From contig NZ_FXWH01000001.1 in assembly GCF_900177775.1 (NCBI RefSeq), positions 1,302,001 to 1,366,000 on the forward strand: a stretch of DNA of 64,000 nucleotides. Direction: 5' to 3'. A program made the translations under genes and the position numbers. Under the pieces are notes generated by a model. It searched no databases. It worked only from the letters and a program-made list of their open reading frames with translations, and was not told where the DNA came from. Source of the DNA: Pseudidiomarina planktonica. Its GTDB lineage: Bacteria; Pseudomonadota; Gammaproteobacteria; Enterobacterales; Alteromonadaceae. This document shows positions 45,454 to 54,045 of the stretch, in pieces; positions within the stretch are counted from its first letter, which is position 1, and every line of letters starts with the position of its first letter.

Positions 45454-46734
45454 TTAACTGCTGCGGGCTAGCGCCAACATGGCATCCGTGAGCTGGGTTA
45501 ACTCGTTCGGTTCTATTATAAACGGCGGCATTAAGTAAACTAATTTACCGAAGGGGCGAATCCACACGCCGCGCTCCACGAAAAACTTCTGGGCGCTGGC
45601 TGCATCAACAGGTTCGCGCATTTCCATCACACCAATAGCACCAAAAACCCGAACGTCAGCAACCGCCGGTAAGTCCCGCGCCGCTGCTAACTCATCGCGC
45701 AGTTGCTGTTCAATAGCTGCCACGCGCTGTTGCCAGTTGCTGCTTAACAGCACCTCGATACTGGCACTGGCCACCGCGCAGGCTAGCGGATTACCCATAA
45801 AGGTAGGCCCGTGCATAAAGGATCCCCCGGCGGGGCCATTGCCGATAGTGTTGGCCACATCGGTGGTAGTAAGTACCGCAGCCTGGGTCATATAGCCGCC
45901 AGTTAAGGCTTTGCCTAAACATAAAATATCAGGGCATATAGCCGCATGTTCGCAGGCAAACAGCTTACCGGTACGACCAAAGCCGGTGGCGATTTCGTCG
46001 GCGATTAACAGAACTTGGTATTTCTCGCACAAGGCTTTGGCACCACTAAGGTAGTTCGGGTGATAAAAGCGCATGCCACCGGCGCCTTGCACAACGGGTT
46101 CCAGAATTAATGCTGCCAGCTCATGCTGATGGTTCTTTAACAGGGTTTCTAAGGCATCCAGCTCGCTTTCCTGCCAGTCGTCTTGCGGCGTAAGGCCTGG
46201 TACCGGAGCAAATAGCTGCTCGCGCAGTGCGCCCTGAAACAAATGATGCATGCCATTGACCGGATCACACACCGACATAGCCGCGAAAGTATCGCCGTGG
46301 TAGCCGCCGCGAATACTGGCCATGCGATTTTTTTCAGGTTGATTACGGCTAAACCAGTACTGCACTGCCATTTTAATGGCTACTTCCACGGCAACCGAAC
46401 CTGAATCGGCCAGAAACACGCGTTGTAAGGGGTCGGGGGTAATGTCGACCAATTGCCGGCCCAGGGCCACAGCTGGTGGGTGCGTAATACCACCAAACAT
46501 CACGTGACTCATTTTCTGCAGTTGATCACCAGCAGCCTTATTCAGCACCGGATGATTGTAACCATGAATAGCGGCCCACCAGGACGACATGCCATCAACC
46601 AGTTTACGGCCGTCGGCCAGTTCCAGCTGGCATTCCTTGGCAGCCACTACGGGGTAGGTGGGGAGCGGATTTGTCAATGACGTATAAGGGTGCCACAGGT
46701 GCTTACGGTCAAAGTCTAAATCAGCTGAATTCAT
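45454..46734 (-). CDS. bioA: Adenosylmethionine-8-amino-7-oxononanoate aminotransferase BioA
   Basis: BioA transfers an amino group from SAM to KAPA, making DAPA in biotin synthesis. The 426-residue PLP protein shows [11 protein letters not shown] at the start, [34 protein letters not shown], the PLP lysine in [16 protein letters not shown] (about 274), and [17 protein letters not shown]. These are the BioA signatures rather than those of other class III aminotransferases. It is divergent from bioBFCD with a shared 157-bp control region. Confidence 0.97.
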   Translation of the reverse strand: MNSADLDFDRKHLWHPYTSLTNPLPTYPVVAAKECQLELADGRKLVDGMSSWWAAIHGYNHPVLNKAAGDQLQKMSHVMFGGITHPPAVALGRQLVDITPDPLQRVFLADSGSVAVEVAIKMAVQYWFSRNQPEKNRMASIRGGYHGDTFAAMSVCDPVNGMHHLFQGALREQLFAPVPGLTPQDDWQESELDALETLLKNHQHELAALILEPVVQGAGGMRFYHPNYLSGAKALCEKYQVLLIADEIATGFGRTGKLFACEHAAICPDILCLGKALTGGYMTQAAVLTTTDVANTIGNGPAGGSFMHGPTFMGNPLACAVASASIEVLLSSNWQQRVAAIEQQLRDELAAARDLPAVADVRVFGAIGVMEMREPVDAASAQKFFVERGVWIRPFGKLVYLMPPFIIEPNELTQLTDAMLALARSS

Positions 46735-46781
46735 GGTTAATTCCCGGTTAATAGCTTGTGAATGGTTAATAAATAACCATT
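46735..46781. promoter_or_regulatory. GGTTAAT repeat array between bioA and bioB
   Basis: GGTTAAT occurs three times in direct orientation (46735-46741, 46746-46752, 46764-46770), and the third copy is part of a perfect inverted repeat, aatggtta (46761-46768) and taaccatt (46774-46781), with a 5-bp spacer. It adjoins the bioA start and resembles an operator array. It does not match the BirA operator (TTGTAAACC and GGTTTACAA half-sites about 15 bp apart). Function is inference. Confidence 0.5.
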
Positions 46782-46806
46782 CGTAAAGTTATTGGTTGTA
46801 AATAAG

Positions 46807-46834
46807 TTGACAGTGTAACTACTGCCAGTAAGCT
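46807..46834 (+). promoter_or_regulatory. Candidate bioBFCD promoter
   Basis: A consensus TTGACA (46807-46812) is 16 bp before TAAGCT (46829-46834), giving a start near 46841 and a leader of about 50 nt. Confidence 0.5.
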
Positions 46835-46891
46835 AGTCGAGCATAACGGTTCGCAACTTATAACAAGTTTTAACTAATGGAAACGCCAACA

Positions 46892-47941
46892 ATGACTGCG
46901 CAACAAACAACCATACGCCAAGACTGGACCATTGAAGAAATCGAATCTTTACTCGAGTTACCTTTCAACGATCTGTTGTTTCAGGCTCAGCAGGTTCACC
47001 GTCAGCATTTCAATCCAAACGAAGTGCAGGTGAGCACTTTGTTGTCCATTAAAACCGGCGCCTGCCCGGAAGATTGTAAGTATTGTCCGCAAAGTGCGCA
47101 TTACCATACCGGCGTTGATCGTGAGCGCTTAATGGCCGTAGAGAAGGTGCTGCACGAAGCCGAGCAGGCCAAAGCTATTGGTGCCACCCGTTTTTGTATG
47201 GGCGCCGCCTGGCGGAACCCGAAAGACCGCGACATGCCATACATTCTTGATATGGTGCGTGGCGTGAAGGAAATTGGTCTGGAAACCTGTATGACGCTGG
47301 GTATGTTAACCGCGCCTCAGGCAAAAATGCTGCAGCAGGCCGGTCTTGACTATTACAACCACAACTTAGATACGTCGCCGGAGTTTTACGGCGATATTAT
47401 TACCACCCGAACCTATCAGGATCGCTTGAATACCCTTGGTAACGTGCGTGATGCCGGTATGAAAGTGTGCGCCGGTGGTATTGTTGGTATGGGCGAGGGT
47501 TTGCGTGACCGTGCTAGCTTATTAATGCAGTTAGCGAACTTACCGCAGCATCCTGAAAGTGTACCCATTAACATGTTGGTGAAAGTTGAGGGCACGCCGT
47601 TTGCTGAGCTGGACGACTTAGACCCGTTTGAATTTATTCGGACCGTAGCCGTAGCCCGTATTCTGATGCCAGCATCACATGTACGCTTATCGGCGGGCCG
47701 CGAAGACATGAACGAGCAAATGCAGGCCTTGTGCTTTTTTGCTGGCGCCAACTCGATCTTTTATGGCGAGCGCTTGTTAACTACTGCTAATCCAGAAGCA
47801 AAGCGTGATCAGGAGCTATTCAAGCGACTGGGAATAAAACCTGAAGCGCGTGATGATTACAGCGACGAGGTTCATCAGGCGGTTATTGAAGATGCCGTAC
47901 AGGAGCAGCAACAGCCTGCTCAATACTACGAAGTTCGTTAA
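46892..47941 (+). CDS. bioB: Biotin synthase BioB
   Basis: BioB is the radical-SAM enzyme that inserts sulfur into dethiobiotin. From the ATG preceded by GGAAA it has 349 residues; an ATG five codons earlier is possible. The radical-SAM cluster cysteines are in [17 protein letters not shown] (CxxxCxxC, about 55-62). The [2Fe-2S] ligands lie in [10 protein letters not shown] and [10 protein letters not shown], and in [30 protein letters not shown] and [13 protein letters not shown] are also intact. It is the first gene of bioBFCD. Confidence 0.97.
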   Translation: MTAQQTTIRQDWTIEEIESLLELPFNDLLFQAQQVHRQHFNPNEVQVSTLLSIKTGACPEDCKYCPQSAHYHTGVDRERLMAVEKVLHEAEQAKAIGATRFCMGAAWRNPKDRDMPYILDMVRGVKEIGLETCMTLGMLTAPQAKMLQQAGLDYYNHNLDTSPEFYGDIITTRTYQDRLNTLGNVRDAGMKVCAGGIVGMGEGLRDRASLLMQLANLPQHPESVPINMLVKVEGTPFAELDDLDPFEFIRTVAVARILMPASHVRLSAGREDMNEQMQALCFFAGANSIFYGERLLTTANPEAKRDQELFKRLGIKPEARDDYSDEVHQAVIEDAVQEQQQPAQYYEVR

Positions 47942-47943
47942 CT

Positions 47944-49167
47944 ATGGGCAGTGCCGGTGGCTTGCATATTGCGTTGCCAGAACCCGCTATAAACGAGCGG
48001 CGGCAGCGACGCACGCTGGCGCTGCTGGAGAATTCGCGCATTCGCGTGAATGACCACACGTACCTTAACTTCTCCAGCAATGACTATTTAGGTTTAAGCC
48101 AACATCCAGCATTATTAACAGCCTTTCGTGAAACGGCCGCAGATTATGGCTGCAGTAGCAGTGCATCGCCGCTAGTAACCGGTTATCAGGCTCCGCATGC
48201 GCAGTTGGTAGAGCAGCTTTGTGACTGGTTAAAGCGTGATGATGCGTTGCTTTTTAGCAGTGGTTTCGCCGCAAATACGGGCGTTTTAAAGCAAATATCT
48301 GCTTTTTACGACAAAGTTCTATTGGACAAGCTAAGCCACGCGTCGTTAATTGATGGCGTGCGCGAAGCACTGGGCGAGCACCGCTCTAAAGGCAACTCAG
48401 CAACTAGCACGTGGCAACGATTCCGGCATCAGGACCAGTCGCATTTAACGCAGCTACTAAACAAATCAGCCGGTGGCTCCGCGCTGGTGGTAACCGAAGG
48501 TGTGTTTAGTATGGACGGCGATACCTCCGCCGTTACCGACATCGCAGCATTATGCACCGATGCGAAAGCTGACCTTATGGTTGATGACGCCCATGCTATT
48601 GGCGTGTGCGGTGAGGATGGCGAGGGTATAGCCGGTGCCTGTAGTCAGCAGCAAGTACCCATACTAACTGCAACCTTCGGGAAAGCGCTGGGCGTGGGTG
48701 GTGCTGTTGTAGCCGGTAGTACGGAATTGACCAATTATTTAGTACAAAACTGTCGCGAATATATTTATTCAACCGCATTTTCAGCGGCTCAGGCGGCTGC
48801 AATTACTGCCGCCATTAAAATTTGCCGCAGCGATGAAGGTGCCGGGCGCCGCTATCAACTGCAGCAAAATATTCAGCGGTTCAGAAGCGGAGCCCGAAGC
48901 GCAGAGTTGGATTTATTGCCTTCTACAACGGCTATTCAAGGCATTATTTGTGGCGCCGATGACATTGCGCTGTCGGCTAGCCGTTACTTAGCCGATGCCG
49001 GTATCTGGTGTTCGGCCATTCGCCCACCAACAGTACCCAAGGGGAGTGCCAGGCTGCGTATTACAATCACCGCCGACCACACCACCGCACAACTTGATCA
49101 ACTAGTAACTGCCTTAGCAGCGCTTAAACAGCAGCCATTCTGGACTAGCAATGGGGCAGCGTTATGA
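47944..49167 (+). CDS. bioF: 8-amino-7-oxononanoate synthase BioF
   Basis: BioF condenses pimeloyl-ACP (or CoA) with alanine to KAPA. The 407-residue alpha-oxoamine synthase has NFSSNDYLGLSQHP near the N-terminus, GCSSSASPLVTGY, MVDDAHAIGVCGEDGEG with the PLP Asp/His, and TFGKALGVGGAVVAGS with the PLP lysine (about 245). The start lies two bases after the bioB stop. It is slightly longer than E. coli BioF (384), mostly in the N-terminal part and in the tail. Its end overlaps bioC (ATGA). Confidence 0.94.
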   Translation: MGSAGGLHIALPEPAINERRQRRTLALLENSRIRVNDHTYLNFSSNDYLGLSQHPALLTAFRETAADYGCSSSASPLVTGYQAPHAQLVEQLCDWLKRDDALLFSSGFAANTGVLKQISAFYDKVLLDKLSHASLIDGVREALGEHRSKGNSATSTWQRFRHQDQSHLTQLLNKSAGGSALVVTEGVFSMDGDTSAVTDIAALCTDAKADLMVDDAHAIGVCGEDGEGIAGACSQQQVPILTATFGKALGVGGAVVAGSTELTNYLVQNCREYIYSTAFSAAQAAAITAAIKICRSDEGAGRRYQLQQNIQRFRSGARSAELDLLPSTTAIQGIICGADDIALSASRYLADAGIWCSAIRPPTVPKGSARLRITITADHTTAQLDQLVTALAALKQQPFWTSNGAAL

Positions 49168-49970
49168 GCCAAGCGCTAACTATGACAACTGGCTTTGATA
49201 AAAAACGCGTAGCCCAACAATTCAGCAAAGCGGCCACCACCTATGCCCGTCATAATGAACTGCAACGCGATTGCGCCCAAACTTTACTAAGCCAACTTGG
49301 CCCGAATGCCGGCAAGCTACTAGATGCCGGCTGCGGCCCAGCTGCGATGACTGCGGCCTTGTTGCCGCATTGCAGTGAATATCTGGGGGTAGATTTAGCG
49401 CCAGGAATGCTGAACCAGGCACAGCAACACTTCCCGCAGCAGCAATGGTTGCTAGCTGATATAGAGCGGTTGCCGCTGGCGGCGGGCCAATTTGATACTG
49501 TAGTAGCGAATCTGGTGGTGCAGTGGTGTGATGACCTTACTCAGGTACTAACCGAGCTACTGCGAGTAACAAAGCCTGGGGGGCGGGTGCTTTGCACCAC
49601 AGTGCTGGCACCGTCAATGGAACCACTGATGAGTACCTGGCGTAACCTCGATGGCGGCACACACAGCAATAAGTTTTTAAGCCCGCAGGCTTGTGAGCAA
49701 AGTTTGCGAAGCCTGCCTCAGAATTTAGCGACGCAGGCACAGGTAAGGGCGAACAATTTCCGCTACTGGTATCCAAGTGTGCTGCAAATGCTGCGCGATC
49801 TAAAAGGTATAGGTGCCAATTATACCGTGCGTAACGCAACTCCGGCATTAACCGCGGGAGGCTTGGCGCAGCTTGAACTTAGTATGCGCCAGCACGCTTT
49901 GGCGGAACCGGGTAAGTTACCTATGGACTGGACTATTGGCGTGATTGAACTAGATAAAAGCAAAACTTAA
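49164..49970 (+). CDS. bioC: Malonyl-ACP O-methyltransferase BioC
   Basis: BioC methylates malonyl-ACP so that the fatty acid machinery can build the pimeloyl chain. The 268-residue SAM methyltransferase has FDKKRVAQQFSKAATTYARH, the BioC start, the SAM loop LLDAGCGPAAMTAALL (about 50), YLGVDLAPGML, and VVANLVVQWCDDLTQVL with the conserved WC segment. SAM supply and ACP link it to the acpP genes elsewhere in the window. An ATG six codons into the frame is an alternative start. BioH is not encoded here. Confidence 0.94.
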   Translation: MSQALTMTTGFDKKRVAQQFSKAATTYARHNELQRDCAQTLLSQLGPNAGKLLDAGCGPAAMTAALLPHCSEYLGVDLAPGMLNQAQQHFPQQQWLLADIERLPLAAGQFDTVVANLVVQWCDDLTQVLTELLRVTKPGGRVLCTTVLAPSMEPLMSTWRNLDGGTHSNKFLSPQACEQSLRSLPQNLATQAQVRANNFRYWYPSVLQMLRDLKGIGANYTVRNATPALTAGGLAQLELSMRQHALAEPGKLPMDWTIGVIELDKSKT

Positions 49971-49998
49971 ACTCAACATAAGTTAACCAAATCGAAAT

Positions 49999-50691
49999 AT
50001 GAAAACTTATTTTATAACAGGTACAGACACAGACGCGGGTAAAACGGTGGCAGCGGTGGCGCTGTTGCAGGCGTTTGCAAAAACAGGCTTACGAACCTGT
50101 GCTATGAAGCCAATTGCAGCCGGTTGTGAGCAACATTCTGAGGGCTTACGTAATTCAGATGCGCTGTTATTACAGGCTGCGGCATCGGTGCCCATGACCT
50201 ATCAACAGGTAAACCCGATTGCCTTGGTAGAACCCATAGCACCGCATATTGCAGCAGCCATTGCTGGCAAGCCTATTCAGGTGGCTGATTTGGTTGCAGC
50301 CTGGTCGGCATTGCAGCAATTACCGGCAGACTTACTGTTGGTAGAAGGTGCAGGCGGCTGGGAGTTACCGCTGTCGGCAAACCAAACCATGCCCGAATTC
50401 GTAAAACAAACTGCAGACGGCGTTATTTTAGTCGTTGGGCTAAAGCTGGGCTGTCTGAATCATGCGATGTTGACGGTGCAGGCTATTCGCGCTGCCGGAG
50501 TACCTTTGGTGGGTTGGGTTGGTAATCAGTGCTTGCCGCAGAAAATGCCGTATCAAGCTGAAAACATTGACTATTTACGCGCCAAAATTGACGCGCCCTG
50601 GCTTGGTACCTTGCCGTATTCACAGAGTTCGGACAGGTTAGAGTTGGCTGATCATCTTCAGCTGAATATGAACCTCAGCGAATTTTCGTAA
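49999..50691 (+). CDS. bioD: Dethiobiotin synthetase BioD
   Basis: BioD closes the ureido ring of dethiobiotin from DAPA, CO2 and ATP. The 230-residue P-loop protein starts MKTYFITGTDTDAGKTVAA with Walker A at residues 8-16, then MKPIAAGC (conserved Lys), LLLVEGAGGWELPL (Asp/Glu/Gly loop) and GWVGNQCLP. It is last in bioBFCD. Its ATG has no good Shine-Dalgarno and stands 28 nt after bioC, so efficient translation may depend on coupling. Confidence 0.95.
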   Translation: MKTYFITGTDTDAGKTVAAVALLQAFAKTGLRTCAMKPIAAGCEQHSEGLRNSDALLLQAAASVPMTYQQVNPIALVEPIAPHIAAAIAGKPIQVADLVAAWSALQQLPADLLLVEGAGGWELPLSANQTMPEFVKQTADGVILVVGLKLGCLNHAMLTVQAIRAAGVPLVGWVGNQCLPQKMPYQAENIDYLRAKIDAPWLGTLPYSQSSDRLELADHLQLNMNLSEFS

Positions 50692-50745
50692 AAAGCGCTA
50701 AAAGCAGCTTCTCAGCAATTGTTATTAGTGCGCAAAACCGCTACA

Positions 50746-50774
50746 TTGGCGGCATTCAGCGCATTTTTTATAAA
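50746..50774 (+). promoter_or_regulatory. Promoter of the class II DAHP synthase gene
   Basis: TTGGCG (50746-50751) and TATAAA (50769-50774) are 17 bp apart, giving a start near 50781 and a leader of about 45 nt. It is among the best hexamer pairs in the window. Confidence 0.6.
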
Positions 50775-50826
50775 CTTTAGGGTAACAGCTACCCACACTA
50801 TCAACTTAAGTAAAACAAGGTAACTC

Positions 50827-52185
50827 ATGACTCAATGGAGCTCGCGTAGTTGGCGGGAAAAGCCTATTCAGCAGCAACCTGATTATGCCTCAATCGAATC
50901 GTTGCAGGCCGTGGAACGCCAGCTTAAAACCTTCCCACCACTAGTTTTTGCGGAAGAGATTCGAGATTTGCGCAAACAGTTAGCCGAAGTATCAGCCGGG
51001 CGTGGCTTTTTGCTGCAAGGCGGTGACTGTGCTGAAAGTTTTCAGGATTTTAACGCGCCGAAAATTCGCGATACCTTTAAGGTTATCCTGCAAATGGCGG
51101 TGGTATTAACCTTTGCCGGCTCTTGTCCGGTTACCAAGGTTGCCCGTATGGCGGGGCAGTACGCAAAACCGCGGTCAAGTAACGAAGAGACTCTGGGCGG
51201 CGTAAGTTTGCCTAGCTATCGCGGCGATATTATTAATGCGCCTGAGTTTGAAGCTAGTGCACGAGTGCCTGATCCGGAGCGGATGATTAAGGCTTATCAC
51301 CACTCTGCAGCTACCTTGAACTTACTGCGAGCTTTTGCGCAGGGCGGTCTGGCGGATTTGCACAAAGTGCATAAGTGGAACATGAGCTTTGTTGCAGCCA
51401 ATCCACTGAAAGATCAATACACTAAAATTGCTGAGCAGATCGAATCGGCACTGAAATTTATGGAAGTACTAGGTATAAATGCCAGTACCAACTCAGCTAT
51501 TCACGAAACTCAGCTATTTACTTCGCACGAAGCGCTATTGCTGCCGTATGAAGAGGCTTTGACTCGCACCGATACTCTTACCGGTATGCCGTACAACTGT
51601 TCAGCACATATGGTTTGGATTGGTGAGCGTACGCGCCAGTTGGATCATGCCCATGTAGAGTTTATGCGTGGCATTAACAACCCAATAGGGGTTAAAATTG
51701 GGCCAACCACGGCACCGGATGATTTAATTCAGCTGTTAGATGCGCTGAATCCGGACAACGTAGCAGGCCGCATGACCCTGATTACCCGTATGGGTGCTGA
51801 TAACTTAGCCGGTAAACTACCTGAACTGGTTCGCCGCGTAAAAGCCGAAGGCCGCCACGTAGTGTGGTCGAGCGATCCTATGCACGGTAATACAGTAAAA
51901 GCCGACAATGGCTTGAAAACGCGCTCATTCGACGCCATTCATCAGGAACTGCGCCATTTCTTTGCGATACATCAAGCAGAGGGAACCTATCCAGGTGGTG
52001 TGCATCTTGAAATGACCGGGGAAGATGTGACTGAATGTACCGGCGGTGCTTATCAGATCAGCGAAGCTGACTTGTCCAGCCGTTACCGGACTCAGTGCGA
52101 TCCGCGTTTGAATGCAGATCAAGTATTAGAACTCGCATTTTTGGTTGCTGACTCGCTCAAAGAAGCCCGCAACGGAAAAGGTTAA
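50827..52185 (+). CDS. Class II 3-deoxy-7-phosphoheptulonate synthase (DAHP synthase)
   Basis: The enzyme condenses PEP and erythrose 4-phosphate, the first shikimate step. At 452 residues it belongs to the plant-like class II (AroA-II) group, not to the E. coli AroF/G/H type. Signatures are [12 protein letters not shown] at the start, [14 protein letters not shown] (metal Cys, about 70), [52 protein letters not shown] (metal His) and [15 protein letters not shown] (metal Glu, His/Asp). It is probably monocistronic with its own promoter and close to the PEP-forming ppsA. Feedback control cannot be judged. Confidence 0.95.
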   Translation: MTQWSSRSWREKPIQQQPDYASIESLQAVERQLKTFPPLVFAEEIRDLRKQLAEVSAGRGFLLQGGDCAESFQDFNAPKIRDTFKVILQMAVVLTFAGSCPVTKVARMAGQYAKPRSSNEETLGGVSLPSYRGDIINAPEFEASARVPDPERMIKAYHHSAATLNLLRAFAQGGLADLHKVHKWNMSFVAANPLKDQYTKIAEQIESALKFMEVLGINASTNSAIHETQLFTSHEALLLPYEEALTRTDTLTGMPYNCSAHMVWIGERTRQLDHAHVEFMRGINNPIGVKIGPTTAPDDLIQLLDALNPDNVAGRMTLITRMGADNLAGKLPELVRRVKAEGRHVVWSSDPMHGNTVKADNGLKTRSFDAIHQELRHFFAIHQAEGTYPGGVHLEMTGEDVTECTGGAYQISEADLSSRYRTQCDPRLNADQVLELAFLVADSLKEARNGKG

Positions 52186-52246
52186 GAACTACGGTGAGCG
52201 GCCATTGGCCGCTCCGTCAATTGAATGAATAAGAGAGAATACCAAC

Positions 52247-53047
52247 ATGTCACAGCAGGTTGAGCAGCTTTTTGGAAACCTTTGGAACGATTATATTAAA
52301 TTAACCCCGTCTGCCGCGAAAGTGCATCAGGTGCTGGGTCAGGGCCGCGAAATCATTAACGATCACGTGGCTTTCCGCACGTTCAATATTGCTCCGGTAC
52401 GCTTGCAGGCGCTGGCTGATCACTTTGAAAAACTTGGTTATGAAGCCAAAGGTGATTACGAGTTTAAGGCTAAAAAACTGGTTGCTAAGCATTACGAGCA
52501 TGAGAATCCAGAGTTACCGAAAGTATTCATCAGCGAGTTACTGGTAGAAGAATTTTCGCCAGAGTTACAAAGCATTGTGAAGAAAATGGTGGAGCAAATT
52601 GAACCTAGCGCAGTGAGCGCTGAGAACTTTTTATACTCAGGGCCGCATTGGCAGGTTAGTAGTGAAGAGTACGAGCAGTTGCTGGAAGAAAGTGAATATG
52701 CTGCCTGGATGGCCGCATTTGGTTTCCGTGCCAACCACTTTACGGTAAGCGTGAACTACCTGCCAGATTACCAAACGCTGGAGCAAGTAAACCAGAAGCT
52801 GAAAGACGAAGGCTTTGTGTTAAACAGTTCAGGTGGTGAAATTAAAGGCTCACCAGAGGTATTTCTGGAGCAGTCATCCACTATGGCTGACAGCTATCCG
52901 GTTAGCTTTAGTGATGGCACGAAAGAAATTCCAAGCTGCTTTTACGAATTTGCCAAGCGCTATGAAATTGAGCCAGGCCGTTTGTACACCGGCTTTGTCG
53001 CTGCTTCGGCAGACAAAATCTTTGAAAGCACGAACGCGCGTCGTTAA
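52247..53047 (+). CDS. DUF1338 (2-oxoadipate dioxygenase/decarboxylase-like) protein
   Basis: A 266-residue member of the DUF1338 family, whose characterised member HglS in Pseudomonas putida is an Fe(II) enzyme turning 2-oxoadipate into D-2-hydroxyglutarate. Three likely metal ligands are visible: His in INDHVAFRTF (about 40), His in FRANHFTVSVNY (about 165) and Glu in SCFYEFAKR (about 230), in the vicinal-oxygen-chelate-like pattern. It is much shorter than HglS (about 460 residues), so the substrate may differ. It is 61 bp after DAHP synthase and 1.0-3.4 kb from a D-2-hydroxyglutarate dehydrogenase-like gene, which would be the right partner for the HglS product. That link is inference. 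Confidence 0.8.
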   Translation: MSQQVEQLFGNLWNDYIKLTPSAAKVHQVLGQGREIINDHVAFRTFNIAPVRLQALADHFEKLGYEAKGDYEFKAKKLVAKHYEHENPELPKVFISELLVEEFSPELQSIVKKMVEQIEPSAVSAENFLYSGPHWQVSSEEYEQLLEESEYAAWMAAFGFRANHFTVSVNYLPDYQTLEQVNQKLKDEGFVLNSSGGEIKGSPEVFLEQSSTMADSYPVSFSDGTKEIPSCFYEFAKRYEIEPGRLYTGFVAASADKIFESTNARR

Positions 53048-53069
53048 TGCGTTGCCAGTGCAATCAATA

Positions 53070-53100
53070 ACAAGGCGCCGCATGGCGCCTTGTTTGTTTT
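53070..53100. terminator. Terminator between the DUF1338 gene and ppsR
   Basis: acaaggcgcc (53070-53079) and ggcgccttgt (53084-53093) form a perfect 10-bp stem with loop gcat, then TTGTTTTT. It lies between convergent genes. Confidence 0.88.
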
Positions 53101-53114
53101 TGGCATAGCAGAGA

Positions 53115-53924
53115 TTAAAATCGATGCCGTTCCAGATTGGTTTCTGCCAGAATTTTCGCGGCTATTTCTTCCACTGAAAAGCGCGTGGAATCAATAAAAG
53201 GAATGGCTTCGCGCCGATACAAATTCTCGACTTGCTGCAATTCAAACCGGCACTGTGCCATTGACGCATAGCGGCTGCCTTCGCGGCGCTTACTGCGGAT
53301 GTGGTGCAAACGGTCGGCGTCCAAAGTTAAGCCGAATAGTTTGTGACGATAACTTTTAAGACTTTCCGGAAGCTTCAGTTGCTCCATGTTGTCGTCTTCA
53401 GTAAAGGGGTAGTTGGCTGCTTTTATGCCGTATTGCAGTGCTAAATACAGGCTGGTTGGGGTTTTCCCAGTACGGGATACTCCTACCAGAATCAAATCTG
53501 CTTCTTCGTAGTTACTTAAATTGCTGCCGTCGTCGTTTGCCAGCGCGTAGTTAATGGCATCAATACGAAAATCATAGTCATTATGAATACCGTGAGTACG
53601 ATGGGTTTTCGGTTGCGCCGCGCAATCAAGCTCGGCGGCCACTGGCGCAATAAAATGGTCCAGGAAATCGTAGCTGACAGCGTTTGCCGAGGTCACTATG
53701 CCTTTTATCTCAGTGTTAACAAAGGTATGAAATATCAGCGGTTTATGGCCTGTTTCCTGATACACCTGATTAATACGCTGGCAAGCCTGTTGGGCTTTTT
53801 GTTCAGAATCTACAAAGGCTAATGTAACTGGTTTAATTTTCACCGGAAACATAGATAACAGGGCGTTACCAAATGCTTCAGCGGTTAAGGCTGTACCGTC
53901 TGAAATAAAAAAAGCGGATCGCAT
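53115..53924 (-). CDS. ppsR: PEP synthase regulatory protein (kinase/pyrophosphorylase)
   Basis: PpsR switches PEP synthase off and on by ADP-dependent phosphorylation and phosphate-dependent dephosphorylation of the enzyme. The 269-residue DUF299 protein has [15 protein letters not shown] at its start, HRTHGIH, and the P-loop [17 protein letters not shown] (about 150), with NYPF and RREGSRYAS further on. I chose the ATG at 53924 rather than a TTG five codons before it. It is divergent from ppsA, as the known gene pairs are. Confidence 0.94.
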   Translation of the reverse strand: MRSAFFISDGTALTAEAFGNALLSMFPVKIKPVTLAFVDSEQKAQQACQRINQVYQETGHKPLIFHTFVNTEIKGIVTSANAVSYDFLDHFIAPVAAELDCAAQPKTHRTHGIHNDYDFRIDAINYALANDDGSNLSNYEEADLILVGVSRTGKTPTSLYLALQYGIKAANYPFTEDDNMEQLKLPESLKSYRHKLFGLTLDADRLHHIRSKRREGSRYASMAQCRFELQQVENLYRREAIPFIDSTRFSVEEIAAKILAETNLERHRF

Positions 53925-53945
53925 GGCAATTTCTCTCAAGGTTTA

Positions 53946-53986
53946 CTGAATCGAATGTTAACTTGTGTGGGCAGTCCGTGTAAAAT
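53946..53986 (+). promoter_or_regulatory. ppsA promoter with Cra-like half-site
   Basis: TTAACT (53958-53963) and TAAAAT (53981-53986) are 17 bp apart. Just upstream, ctgaatcg (53946-53953) matches one half of the Cra (FruR) operator GCTGAATCGTTTCA; the other half matches poorly. Cra activates ppsA in E. coli from such an upstream site. Weak evidence. Confidence 0.4.
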
Positions 53987-54045
53987 AAAGCACTTCTTCT
54001 GGTCCTATGACCTTCATGCAAGCCAATCTTCACGAGGATTTTATC

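Noticed and set aside
46735-46891. BirA operator in the bioA-bioB gap
   Set aside because: TTGTAAATA (46797-46805) and GGTTCGCAA (46848-46856) resemble the half-sites but are more than 40 bp apart instead of about 15.
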